Below are positions 16,389 through 28,915 of a stretch of 64,000 nucleotides of DNA, piece after piece. Source of the stretch: Dioscorea cayenensis subsp. rotundata (lineage: Eukaryota; Streptophyta; Magnoliopsida; Dioscoreales; Dioscoreaceae); the NCBI RefSeq assembly GCF_009730915.1, contig NC_052481.1, forward strand, positions 372,001 through 436,000. Reading direction: 5' to 3'. The position numbers and the translations under genes are program-made. Below the pieces are notes generated by a model that was given only the letters and a program-made list of their open reading frames with translations, did no database searches and was not told where the DNA came from. Each line of letters starts with the position of its first letter. Position 1 is the stretch's first letter.

Positions 16389-17766
16389 TCCTAGTTTATA
16401 ATAATTACTAATAATATTGAAAAGGTAATAAATATACAATGTGTATGCACAATTATGGCAGTTGATAGAGAATGATGTTATTTTGCGGGATGGTGGTGTT
16501 CGGAATTTAGGCTGATTAATATTTTGGAAGAATTTTAAAATAGAATTATATGGCTATAAAGTGATAAGAGTTTGATTAGATGCTTAAATTTTAGATAAAA
16601 AATCATTTTATCAAAAAATATCTATGTTAAAGGATCATTAGTCGTTTGGATTTGATTTGATCGAAGTTAGGGACCAGGGAGATTTGTAAACATTGGAAAT
16701 TATGGAATATAAGTTTTTTTTTTTTTTAAATTAATGTTTTTGAAATATTATTTTTATTATTATGCTTCTATTCAAAGTTTAAACTCCAATCTAAACTGTA
16801 AGTTTATGCCTGAATATTGAACAACAAACGAAAAAAAGTATACAAAGATATGAATTTCCTCAAAACTAATTATTTAAAAAGTTTCAGTTTTTTAAGGTTT
16901 TTTTCAAACAAACAGGTGCCTCATTACAAGAATAGTTTGTGCAAGATTGGAACACTCGTCTTTCCCATTACACTTTTATATCATAATTTAGGAAAATAGA
17001 TTCAAATCCTTGTCTTCACATTTGCACTTTTATATTATATAATTGGGCTATCTAAGAGTTAACTCTTTAAAGTGTTTTTAAAATCATTTTTATACTAATT
17101 TTTCATATTTTTTCCTCACCTTTTTCAATTTGTGTAAAGAAAAAAATTATAATCAAAAGATTCAAAACAATATGTCTCATTAGCAACGAGTAACCTATTC
17201 AATGCTTGTTATTATCCCTTGTTTTAGGTGTTTGTTATCCACGGTAGTACTTGAAGCAAACTCCATTCAATTTTAGGGATCTTTCTAATTCTCATTCTGT
17301 GTGGTCCAATTTTATCATGCTTGATAATTCTCAGGTTTATCATGACGATGATTAAAGTGTCAATTGTTGTAATATTGACACATGAACTATTAGGTGAAAA
17401 CTAAGATTTATAGCTTGAGCATGTTATATCTTTTGTTTTTGTTAATTCCGTTGGGTGTATGGGTTAATTCACTGAAAATCTTATGCAAGCATTCACACAA
17501 ATACACCACAAACCAAAAAAAAGAAACACACAAATTGGTAACTTAGTTTGACTTCACCAACAGCTTACATCTAGACCAATCAAAGAGATAAAATTCACTA
17601 AAAAATAGGAGAATAATCATGAGTGCAACTCTGTCACTCACCCTCACAGAAAAAAATAAATAGCGCCTTACCTTAACTTAATAACCCACTCTCTCACCCC
17701 ATGCACTAGGATAACTTAGACAACTTCTAAATTTAGTCGTTGCATCTCTAGTTATAATTGAATTTA
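15970..17766. other. Intergenic, no gene seen
   Basis: H3.3 promoter-distal DNA grades into AT-rich sequence with (AAT)n at 16360-16388 and a T run near 16712. No reading frame with similarity was found. The right end is the insertion site of the hAT element and may be part of an older repeat. Confidence 0.45.
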
Positions 17767-18279
17767 CAATGTATCAATGTTTTCATAAACCGGACTGGGA
17801 AGTGAACCTGCCAAGCAACCGGGTCATGGGTCAATCAGTTGGATTAGATGACCCGGTTTGATCGAACAGGATGATGTAATAATTATATATATATATATAT
17901 ATATATTCTCCAAAATTCTAAACTCACATATATATTCCATGTCTAATTTAATCTAATGACAAAAAACTACACCTTATTCATCACATAATGTCAAAATGGT
18001 AAAAACAATATTAAAGAAGAAACATCTAAATAATAGTACGAAAATCTAACAATATTACAAAGAAAGAAAATTTAACAAGATCACAATATAAATGAAAATT
18101 TAACATGGTCTCAACAATATGAAAATTTTTTAACAAAGTCACAACAACATCACAACAACATGTAAAGAAAATTTAACATTGTCACAAGACTTGTAGCAAC
18201 ATGAAAGAAAATCTAACAAGGTCACAACAATATGCATACATGAAAAATAAAAGGTTTAGCAAATAAAAAACATAACATC

Positions 18280-20940
18280 TTCATCTAATTTCTTGGAGGG
18301 GAATGGAGGTGGGGATGGTAGCCAATCTTCTTCATCTAAATTATTGCTAGTCATTGCTTCAAAACCGACTATTTCATGGTCACTATCTTCGGTGATTATC
18401 ACATCATCTTGTTCATTATCACCTAAAAATTCATTTCATGAATTAATAGTTATGAATATGAAGCATTAACATCTAAATATAATTAATAGTTAAAAAGAGT
18501 TAGAAACTTAACCTTTAGATAGCTTAGTTGATTGTTCACTACCTCTTGGTTGGTCCTCCAACATGTTCTCTAATTCATTATAGTCAAGTTCTCCTTCTGG
18601 TTCTTCTTCCACGACCCAAAATTCAGTTTTGTCAATTGATTCATAAATCCACTAGATCATAAAATCTATTTTTAGAAGATGACCTATAAAAAAAACAAAG
18701 TATTAAATAAAAATTATTTGCATGTAAAGAATATTTGACAAATTAAAAGTTTAAAACCATAAATGTCATACCTATGTTGCAAACGTAGATTATAGTGAAC
18801 ATACACCAAGTCATTAAGTCTTTGATGCTCCAATCTATTCCTTTTTTTTTGTGTATGTATACGTTCAAATACATTCCAATTATGTTCACATCCAGAAGAA
18901 AAAACAATTTGACTAAGAACTCTAATAGCTAATTTTTGCAAATGAGGCACATCACAACCAAAGAATTTCCACCACTCATCTATGAAAAAAATTACAAAAC
19001 TATATTAGTAAACAATCATGTTATTGGGACGCAGTGGCTTAGGACCATAGTCCCACATCGCCTGTGGGAGACGCTTCCCTCTAGTTGATATACTACCACC
19101 AACCCTTCCCTGTAACTGCGGTTATGGAGAAGTTAGGGTGGTGGGTCTCTGTCTTAACATGGTTCAAGCATTTCTCTCTTCCTCTCACTCTCTAACACAT
19201 GTAACTCGATTTAAAAAAAAAAAATCAAATTTATTCTTACCAGGAGTAGTAGTTTTACAAGTCGTTAAAGCAAGTGGCCGACTAAAAGTCTTCTGCCTTT
19301 CTCTAAATATTCTCATCTTTTCCATTAAATCACTTGATTTAAACAAAGTTTGCCACTCAATCACATCAAGTATACCACGTTGAACCTCCAACTTTTGGCA
19401 CAAGTTTTGCTCACTAAATTGAAATGCCGGATTCAACCAATATACTAAAACATGTAACCCCTATGTGCAAGGTCCTATTCCATCGATCTTTGATAATGGA
19501 AGTGTAAGGCTTATACAAGTGCTTCTAATTCTTGAATAAATCTTTAATTCCCTTGCGAGCCCTATATGTCCCATCATATATATATATATATATATATCCC
19601 ATTACTGGCTTCTCATCGGAATCACAAATTCTCAACAAACGTATCAATGGACCCATAATCTTCACAATTATCAAGTAATTCTGCCAAAAATTTTCATCCA
19701 AAACAATTTGTTTAACTCCTTTCCTTTTTGCAATTTGAGGAATTTTTTATAATCTAAACAAACAACCAAAGATTGTAAGTAATCTTTGTGGTCATATAAA
19801 CTCTTCAATGCAATAAAAGTTGTGGTAAAACGAGTTACTCCTGGACGAACAACTTTTGTCCACTTTGGTTGTTTTCTCAACCAATTCAAAATTCACTTAT
19901 GATTATAAATGAAACATTGTAATCTTTGAAGCAAGAACTGCCAAACTCTCAACAGTTTCCATTTCAGCAATGTCTTTCATAATTAAGTTTATGCAATAAG
20001 CAGCACATGGAGACAAATATATATCAGAATATTTCTCTGCAATCTTCTTTCTAGCAGCCTTATAATTAACTTCATTATCTGTCACCACATAAACTACATT
20101 TTGAGGACCAACCATTTCAATGATTTCAGAAAAAAGATTACATAATGTCTGAGAATCTGTAATAAAACATGAAGCATCAACTGATTTAATTAATGATATT
20201 CCTTTAGGAGAATATACCAAGAAATTGATCAATGACCTCTGCCTATTATCTGTCCATCCATCACCCATAATTGTGCATCCTGTTTTAGCCCAAATCTTTC
20301 AAAAATCATCGATAATTAATTTCACTTGTTGCTTACAATCTCTCAACAAATTGACCCTCAATGCATGATATGTAGAACCTGTGTACCCATGGCCCATACT
20401 TGCTATCTTGCTAATTGAAGTTTGATCGAAGGGAAAATTGACAGCATTCAATGGTATACATGCATCATAAAGCCACATAGCAATTGCCATATCAGTATCA
20501 TGCCACCTCTACTTACTTTGCATAGATGTTTTTATAGTTGGTTGGGTAGGATCGCCAACTCCATGTTTAAAATAAAACCCAATGCTACAACTAGCTTTTT
20601 CGTTTCCCTTTAGAGGATATCTCCACACATGTACTACTTTTACCAAACAAAACATCATCACCTTGGCATTCATGCATAGACTCTCCATAAACATCGGTAT
20701 CATCATAAACTCCTTTTTTTCTTTGGCTTTTTGAACATTTTCTTGTAATGATCCTTAAATCAAAAAATGAACATCATAAGGGACTTTTTTGCATGAATCA
20801 ACATTGCCTTTTGATCCGGCAAGATGTTGTTTCATTCGATTGATTCCCCTGCCCGCATTTTGCTTTTGGCAAAAATTACAAATGAAGATCCTTCTCCCTT
20901 GAGTATTTTGCCCCTCAGTTACATATCACCATGCTATATC
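18280..20940 (-). pseudogene. hAT transposase pseudogene (BED finger, DUF659, dimerisation domain)
   Basis: Reading 20940 to 18280, the order is as follows. A BED-type finger (FICNFCQKQ ... RMKQHLAGSKGNV) lies near 20780-20900. A DUF659-type core (IMGDGWTDNRQRSLINFLVY, VVTDNEVNYKAARK, YLSPCAAYCINLIMKDI) spans 19920-20490. LNWLRKQPKW and RPGVTRFTTTFIALKS lie near 19800-19890. The hAT dimerisation domain (VFERIHTQKKRNRLEHQRLN) is at 18714-18950, and acidic C-terminal exons lie near 18300-18650. Several in-frame stops interrupt the core (for example near 20288-20298, 20500-20510 and 20757), with a frameshift near 19900. The gene therefore cannot make a full transposase. Confidence 0.88.
19019..19197. 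mobile_element. TRIM-like solo LTR nested in the hAT element
   Basis: A 179-bp segment starts TGTTATTGGG and ends CTCTCTAACA, giving TG...CA termini. It contains 'agtcccacatcg', a phrase common in TRIM and other short plant LTRs. It interrupts the transposase between the dimerisation domain and the upstream coding block. A clean 5-bp target duplication is not visible, so the exact ends are uncertain. Confidence 0.5.
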
Positions 20941-22169
20941 TTTTTTTTGTCGGATATGTACACTAGAAGAAGTTTGCTCAGTAGATTCAACTTCATTTGA
21001 CGGTGTTGATTGAGACCCAATAGTTTCCATCTATTTGAAATCCACAACACAAACGGAAAATGAACTACAAAAATTAGTTAAGATACTCACAATATCATAA
21101 TAAATGAACTACAAAATTGATCATGACTCATAACCTAATCACAATTTAAACACACCACTAAAAATTGCTTATCCTGAATTAAAGATTTTATTCCAACTAG
21201 TCTTAGATTAATGCAAACATTAATTGAAGATTTGCAAACCTGTGAAGAGTTTGAAAGCAGTGGGAAGTTCTCTTCTTTGTGAGGCGCCCCAAAACACATC
21301 AGACTTCTTTGTTTTGTATATTCCAGGGTCAATGATCAATGGCTTGCCTCTTTGGTCTCTTTTTTTTTTTAAGAAAAAAAGGACAAAAAAAATCAGAAAA
21401 AGTAATATCCAAGAAAGACTACAGAAAAAATTCATCTGTGAATATTCCACTTACTCTTTCCATCCCAAATTACTAAAATACTCTAAAAAGCTCAAGTTCC
21501 TTGGAAGTGATGAGAAAGTGTGAAGTAGATCTTCAAATCAAACATTAAAAGTTTGAAACTATATACTATATATAATATGGAATGGAGATGTGAAGATAAA
21601 AGGACATGAGAGTTTTTTTTAGAGTTTACCTAATTTATATGACTGGAGTTGGCTTGCATTGTATGCAGTTGAGAATTGAGTCTGTGAAGAAATTACAAAA
21701 TCATACTACAAAAGCAAGGAAAAGTACACAATAGATGAGAAATTGAGAATAACATGGGTTACAGGCTTGAAACACTAAAAAGTGGGCGGAACCTTCACCA
21801 GATCCAAGTGGGCAGAGCATGGCGCGATCGACATTGAGGAATCGAAACCCAAACCCAGATCTCTTTGCCCTAGGGTTTCAACGAGAAAAATAGGAGGTCG
21901 TCTGACGAGCAGCAGGAGTGGAAGTGGTGATGAACAGTCAAAGCTTAAGCCAAAGAACATCTTCTCTTCCTGGCCTTTTTCTAAAGTTAAAGCAAAACTT
22001 TAGAATTGGGGTCAACTCAGTTCTGATCAAACAGGGCGGTTCGCCGGGTTTGACCGAGTTAACTCCTAGTCAACCAATTCGATAGAACCGGACCGAATTA
22101 CCAGCCGGTTCTCGGTTCTACCAGTTCGACCGGCCGGTCCGGTCAGGTTCTGAAAACATTGCAATGTAT

Positions 22170-22799
22170 CCCTCCTATTGACCTTAACTAAGTTCTAGCT
22201 ACTATTGCAAGGTGACCTCAAAACGCCTCCAATCCTCCTGTTGTGTCGCAGACAAATATCATTGAATCCTCTCAATCTCAATCTACCAATAACTAGTTTA
22301 TCTTGTCACAATTCTATCAACACTACCCTCTAAAGGTTACACCCCTATGGCACATCGTCACCAACAATCTTCTAAGATTTTTCACCAAACTTAATCTCCT
22401 AGTCATCCAAATTTGGTCTTCATATTCTTCTACTTCTCAAACTTTATATTCTATTTATCTCAATTTGGTTATTTACAATCTTGTTTTCAATCTTCTCCAT
22501 GTATAGATATGTCTTCAAATAACTTCGCTCATAATTAGCTTTGTCTTCATTTAGCATTGTCTCGAGTTGGTTATTAAGTTGCTTTGTTTCTTACTTGTGT
22601 CAACATTTAGAATATTACCAAATTTGGCTTTAATATAAACTTGGCTTCTAAATAGTTGCACTCCAAATCAATCTACTTTCCAAATATAGCTAAGATTTTT
22701 ATTGTAATCTTCAATTAACCAAATATAGCTAGTGTCTTCATTTAACTTTGTCATCAAATATATAGTCATTGCTTGCTCTCTAAGATGACTCCTTAAGAT
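22170..22799. other. Repeat-derived flank of the hAT insertion
   Basis: The tract has recurring phrases such as 'tcttcatttagctttgtc' and 'ccaaatatagct' (22500-22760). No intact frame is present. It is probably an older retroelement remnant continuous with the LINE-like sequence that follows. Confidence 0.35.
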
Positions 22800-23690
22800 A
22801 ATTTAATCATGATCTCAATTTGTTTGCTCAATCGGTGATTGCTGCTGCTATTTGGCTACTTTGGAAGGCAAGATGCAATTAGTTTTCAGAAATGAAACAC
22901 TTGATTTTTAGCTCATCCATATCAAAGCAATTTAGCACGTCAAGGGAGTACTCTTGCTCCTCTACTTCTCAATTTGGTGAACAGCTTATCATTCATAATT
23001 TCACTATTTTTGACAACCCTCTTTCTCTTTGTTTCTGCAGTTGGAACTAGTACGACTGCAGAATATGGCACGGGATTCTACATCACAAACTCCACATTTT
23101 AATTTTATCTCGCAAGCTGTTGTAACAATTCTGCAGAATCGGATATTGAAGCTAAGGCTCTTGCTCTTATTTCAGGCAATGGGTAGCTCTCATGTATTAG
23201 AATTTCATATCAAAACCATCTTCATTGATGATGCTGATCTTCATAGAGCTATCACGTCTAATGATTCACAATATCCTTGGAGGTTTAATCCTTTGATCAC
23301 CAATATTACTGATTACCCGTCAAGCTTAGGCAATCCTCAGCTCCATATTGTTCCCAGGTCATGGATGAATGTTGCTGTTAGCTTGGCCTATCATAGGGTT
23401 AATGCTCATTCACTTACACTCTTTCATCTAAGGCAGAGATCTCCCTATTGGTTAATGAAGCAGCTTAATAGAATGTGGAATTTTATTGTAATTTTCTTTC
23501 ATTTTGTTTGGTCTCCGTTTTCTTTCTTTAGTTGCTAATTTCATGTTATTTGTATCTTTGTTTTGTGTGTTCTTGTTATCCAGACTTTGTACCTATTTTT
23601 CTTGATTTGAATAAAAAGCTGCCTTAACTTCTTTTCCTAATAAATAAAGAAATAAATAATAATAATAATAATTTTTTCCCCAAAATCTCT
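22800..23690 (+). pseudogene. LINE ORF2 tail remnant (RNase H-like) with AAT-rich 3' end
   Basis: A degraded coding block near 22840-22880 reads like AAAIWLLWKARC, a motif usual just before the C-terminal RNase H domain of plant LINE ORF2. It is followed by DIEAKALALIS and then, in the frame of 23029-23538, HIKTIFIDDADLHRAI, WRFNPLITNITD and VPRSWMNVAVSLAYHRVNAH, which fit an RNase H-like (RVT_3) domain. Stops and frame changes show it is dead. A polyadenylation-like AATAAA and an (AAT)n tail at 23640-23672 fit a LINE 3' end. No reverse transcriptase was found in the window. Confidence 0.5.
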
Positions 23691-24467
23691 CTATTATATA
23701 TGTTTCTTCAATTTTATGTCACCATAGACTAGTTGTCAAATGATACCAATTATTTACATCTGTACTAACAGTTTTGAATTAATTTGATGCATGAAACACA
23801 ATAAACATCAATTAACCCAAAAATTCTAGTGTGATAGAGTGAAGGTTTAAATAAAAACATCAATAAATTCAATTAAATAAATACATCATTTAAAATAAAT
23901 AAATAAATAAATAACCTCTAAATAAAAACATGGGCTTTTGGTATATATACAACTGCCAACAAGAAAAGAAGAGCATTCATCTCATGAATATTAAATATTT
24001 AGAATATATTAAATATTTAAATATAAATCAAAAATCTAATTATTAAATTAAAAGGAAAAGAGATTGTTGAAATTTATTTAAAAAGCCAATAATTTCATAG
24101 TCTATTTACACTTGATTTTAAGTAAAGAATATTTTTGTTTTGATTTTAGGTAAAGAATATCCTTGTTTTACCAAGAAAATGTGTTCAAATTTTTTTATTT
24201 CAAAAAATATGATGGTACAAATGTAATGATGAAGTAATTCTATATATAGTTGTGCATGTATGTAATTTCTCCATATTTTATAAAAGAAAAAAAAATCATT
24301 TTTTAAAACCTGCAATCTGATTCCTAAAATCAATATTAAATTTGTGATTGAAGATTAAAAAAACTCCCATGTATGCACCAACCTGGTAGTAGAGACACAT
24401 GGCCTCAATAAGACAACATATGTCAAATAATTAACAGTCACACCAAGCCGATGAAAAAGCTTACTCC
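23691..24467. other. AT-rich gene-free tract
   Basis: This stretch holds (AAAT)n near 23898-23912 and many stops in all frames. I see no gene, RNA or transposon terminus. Confidence 0.45.
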
Positions 24468-24475
24468 GTCACACT

Positions 24476-24946
24476 TAGAGATGGCAAAACCCGATCCACC
24501 CTGAAATTCTCACTCTGATCCGTCCCGATCCGTCCTGATTTTGAATGGGACGGAGCGGGTTTGATATTTACTTGCCCCGCCCTCACCCCTACCCGATAAT
24601 AATTTAATTTATTATAAATATTATATAATTTATAGAGTAAATGAATTTTTTTAAAAAAATTTTTCAATAAATTTTTTTATGAGTTGTCTTTTAAAAATAT
24701 ATGTTTTATAAAATAAATCTATTTTATAAATATTTTTAAAAATTTTAAATACTTATTTATAACTATAAGCAAAGTGGGAGATTAAGAAAAAACAAAAAAC
24801 GGAACGGGAATAATGCTCTGCTGGTGCCTCACCCCGGCCCCGTCAGTGCTCCGCTTATTATCATGCGGGAAAGATATGGTAGAGACGCACTGCCTCCTGC
24901 TCCCGCCCTCGCCCTCGCCCCGCCCACGCCCCCATTGCCATCCCTA
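24476..24946. mobile_element. Non-autonomous hAT-like MITE with GC-rich ends
   Basis: Inverted ends TAGAGATGGCAA (left) and TAGGGATGGCAA (right, reverse complement) flank a 471-bp segment with an AT-rich middle and strikingly GC-rich termini. The flanks are near-identical 8-bp direct repeats, GTCACACT at 24468-24475 and GTCACATT at 24947-24954, which fits hAT target duplication. No coding sequence remains. Confidence 0.65.
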
Positions 24947-24954
24947 GTCACATT

Positions 24955-25715
24955 GAGATTGAGGCATATATATATAAATTAAGTGACGACTGAGGCAAAT
25001 TAGAAGCGCACCGCAGACGCACGTGAACACGCACACTCCCGTGACATTCTCGGACAACTCACACCGCCAATACACACACATGATAACATGTTAATCGTCC
25101 CTACCTTTACCTTCACTGACTGTTCCACAAATTCAAGTCAATCTCCCAACCTTCAGCCTTTATTTTATATATATATTTTATATTTTATATTTTATGAAAC
25201 AACCATCAGTCACGTGGAACTTTTCATGCTTGTCTTCTCCTCCTAGCCTGCATAATTCTTCTTATTATGTCCACACTCCTGAACCCCACTTCTTATCCAT
25301 TTTCCATATCATCCCTTCCATGCACTGCAACACAACTTATTAGTTCACCAAAAAGATAGAGTTTATTTATTTATACTCGATATGGGACCCAAATATATAT
25401 ATTGCCATTTGAAACCAAACCAAACGAATTGCAAGACAGCTCTACATCAATGGGCGATGCCCATTCATGGTGTCCTGATCCTATAATTAAACAGACATTC
25501 ATTTATTAATAATTAACTACATAAACAATTAATCATTTCTTTTTTTAAAACTAAAAGCAGAACATATTCAGAATATAACATAAATTAAACACCTCAATCT
25601 TATCCCATCCCTTAATTCATTCACTCCTACTATATATCTGTATATATATATATATTACTGTATATATATAATTAAATATATCCCCCTATATATATATATA
25701 TATATGATGACTCAT
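24955..25715. other. GLOX 3' flank, no gene
   Basis: The sequence is AT-rich with (TA)n runs near 25640-25705. It includes the probable 3' UTR of the minus-strand oxidase gene. Nothing else is recognised. Confidence 0.45.
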
Positions 25716-27354
25716 TCACTGTATATGCACCCACATGCCTTCACTTGGAATCCCACCATTAACAAGAAACACCATATAATACCCTGGAGGAGCCAACACG
25801 CCGGACTCCGGCGCCACCGCCTGTATCTCATAATTACCATCCATCACCGCCGGCTTCCCACAGTCCAAGAACAGTAGCCTCTGGTTCATTGAAAACGAAT
25901 GTGTGGCAAAAGCCGGCGCCACCATCGTCACTGCAACTCCACCAATATTATTGCTCAACTCTCCAACTGAAAACCTGAGCTTCATTAAGTTTCCATATTT
26001 CAGATCCATTGTTGTTGGACTAATTATCTTTGGCCTCAACTTGGAGTACTCCGAACTGAGATACTCCGGCGAGTACGCCTCCAAGCTCAAGTCCGTCGGG
26101 TATTCCACACCGGAAAAGTTATAGTAAACGTGTGGGTTACTCCCACCGGCCAGCACCCGGCCATCTCTAAGAAGCACAGCGGTGGAGTGATAAAGCCTTG
26201 GCCTTGCCGCTGCTCCATGCACTGAAAACCGACTCCCCGGAGAATTATAATGCCGGTAAACAACCGGAGTTAGTACTGGATCCCGTCCGTACTCCCAACC
26301 GGCGGTTCCTAACGCTGCTCCATTGACAATGAGCACTTCTAAGCCATTTGGAAGTAGGAGCATGTCTCCCATGGTCCTCGCCGTCGGCATTGTCTCCATG
26401 GCCCAGGACGGCGACTCATCAGTGATTCTTATCCTCCCGCACGAGTTCAATGCCTCTACGAATGTCCCATAATACTTAGCTTTGTTAAATGATAACTTGG
26501 GTGCTCCTCCACACACCAAAACCTCAGCTTCCGTAGGGTGAGGTAATTTTAGTGGTAGTAGTACCGAAGAACCACTGCTAGGATAGTTCCGAGGATGGCC
26601 GCCGGGCATCGCCGGGTAGGTTCTGACCACCTTGTTGTCCTTATAGTTCAATAAGATGGCTCTGTTGTTGGCGAAGATGAAGAGATTTCCATCGATGTTG
26701 AGGTGAACGAAAGGGTAGAGATTGTTCTCAGAATACGCATCAGTGGTCTCGAGGAGGAACTGGAGAGGTATGGCTCCGGCGGCTCCATTAGTCTTGGGAT
26801 AGAACTCGTAGTTGAATTGCTTGCGTCCACCGACGATGATTGCACCGCCGTCAGGGGAGGATTTGGTTGGTGGAGTACCAACGGCCGACAGCGAGGCTGT
26901 GTGGGGTCTCAGACCAGTCACAGCTTTTGTCTTTGCATGGTTCGATAGTTCTCACAGTGCTATCGCTGTTGCTGAAACCGCCGGTTTGGACGAGGTGGCC
27001 ATCCGGGTGGACGGTGCCGGAGGAGCACCATGTGTCAGTGAGGATCATGAGTGGCCGGATTGTGTTGCCGGCCACGTCAAACTCTACTGAATGGGCTGTG
27101 CAGTCCACTTTGATAACATGGTCGTTGTGCCGGCACCGGCCGTCGGGGAGGGAGATGTTTGATTTGCCGAAGTCGGTGCGGTCGAAGATAATCACACGAT
27201 CGTTGTGGAGAAGTTGCATGTGCATGGCTGACACTCCTGTGCTTCTCTGCAGGAGTTGCCATCCATCGCCACCTCTGGCCACAGTTAATGAGAGGAAGAT
27301 GATGATGATGATGATGGTGAGAAGATGATGATGTGGTGTTTTGATTACTTTCAT
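25716..27354 (-). CDS. GLOX: Glyoxal/galactose oxidase-like copper radical oxidase (single exon; one frameshift)
   Basis: The inferred 545-residue protein starts with a signal peptide (hydrophobic run of isoleucines at residues 13-19, cleavage likely near ARG-GDG). It has the glyoxal oxidase N-domain and a C-terminal DUF1929 domain. Family copper and radical-site residues are all present: Cys110 (DTWCSSG), Tyr160 (GRWYSTN), Tyr388-His389 (RLYHSTAVLL) and His485 (ATHSFSMNQRL). The enzyme is expected to oxidise aldehydes or primary alcohols with release of H2O2 in the cell wall; plant homologues act in pollen, tapetum and wall modification. The frame breaks at a four-base run (plus-strand GGGG, 26854-26857). 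Removing one base joins NQILP to DGGAIIVGG. Absence of introns is usual for this family. The start was chosen for the signal peptide. Confidence 0.93.
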
Positions 27355-28562
27355 AGTTGAGAAATTTTGTGGGAATATAATTAATAAGAGCTTAATTTGT
27401 AGTAAATAGAGTATATATATATATTGAGATGATCTCTTGATCTTGTGTGAACTTCTCTCACTCTAGCTCTTTCTATATATAATGTATTGATATATATGTG
27501 TGGCTGCGGAGGAGAAAAGGATGTTTCTTTTATATATGATAAATAATTAGTCATTAATTAATTGGTTTGGATTTTATAGCAATATTCCAATTGGTAATTG
27601 CTAGATTTATCTTGGAAATTAATTTTTTTAATAAAATATTAGAGGATAAATTTAGAAAGAGGTGCATGGAAATGATATTATACTTAAGTTTGTCAAGTTG
27701 AAGGTGGTCTCTATTTTAAGATTCATTTCTTATTCTGGGAAGAATTTGAATTGAAATGAAAGTTTAAGGAAAGGCGTGTAATAAGAATAAATATGGTGGT
27801 AGATGATGCATGCATGTTATTATTATATGATAAAATTAAGATCAATACAAGGTGCATGGTTAAACATTAATGGTTGGTTTTCTAATTATAAATGGCAAAC
27901 CAAATTAATGGCATATATAATTATATATATATGGTGTCTACAATTGATACACTTAATCAAATCTAAAGGTGGCCACATATATTGTATACTTTTTAATTTG
28001 AAATAAAATAAGATAAAATTGTGGACTGATATTAATCCATGGAGTTGATTGATTATATATATATATATATATATATTACTGATAGAAAGAGAGATATATG
28101 GATGGTATTGGTACTGTTTTATCCTTAATTTCTTCATTTCTTTCTTCCAACTTGGACTGTGATTTAATTTATTGGGTGGTGCATTTACTCTTTCGGTCAC
28201 CTTTCAGCTGTTGCTTTCGCCATCTTTGGAACGTGCTTAGACGTGAAGGAGAGCATATATCTGATACCATGAATGAACACTGGTCTTGTACTTAACCCTT
28301 TTTTTTTCTTTTTTCTTTTTTCTTTTTTTCCTTTTGGCTTTTTCAGCTTTATCGTATAAAATATCTAAAAGTAAATTGCTAATATAAAAAATATATATAA
28401 ATCGCATTAATAAATATTAATTTTAGAATAATAGAAAACCCTACTTGATAAGGATAGGGCTTGAATACTAATTGGTGGAATTCTAACTTGAGTTAGCTTC
28501 GACTTTATAGTTACACTAGATATTCATATTACATAAGCTCTGGTATTCTTGAGCCCTTAAGA

Positions 28563-28602
<40 letters not shown>

Positions 28603-28884
28603 CGATGATGATGATAATAATAATAAAACTTACAAAAGAAATGATGAACTTCATATTAAATAAAATTATATTATATAAAGATAAAATTAAAACTTAAATG
28701 AACAATTTTCTGAAAAATAAAATAAAAAGCAAATATATATGATAATTTTCAAACTATGTGATTGTTCATTTTGATTATAATCAATCCCTAGTTAAATTTG
28801 GAAGTAGTGAGTGAATAAGAGACAATGTAAAGAACACAAAACTATCTCTTGATATCGGAATCAATTAAACATGCACTCCACAAA

Positions 28885-28915
<31 letters not shown>

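Larger units (their letters stand above)
17775..22161 (-). mobile_element. Complete hAT-superfamily DNA transposon (4387 bp, inactive)
   Basis: The element is bounded by a perfect 8-bp target duplication, CAATGTAT, at 17767-17774 and 22162-22169. Its ends are short imperfect inverted repeats starting CAATGTTTTCA on both sides, followed by CCGG-rich subterminal sequence. An 8-bp duplication is diagnostic for hAT. Inside lies a minus-strand transposase relic with a BED zinc finger, DUF659-like core and hAT dimerisation domain in the expected order. A gene-like 5' segment with CCCTAGGGTTTC lies near 21870. A smaller LTR-like sequence is nested at 19019-19197. The intact duplication with a decayed gene suggests an old but undisturbed insertion. 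Confidence 0.9.

Noticed and set aside
26703-27328. Plus-strand open frames overlapping the oxidase gene
   Set aside because: They are the reverse complement of a well-supported signal-peptide-bearing oxidase and share no known motif.
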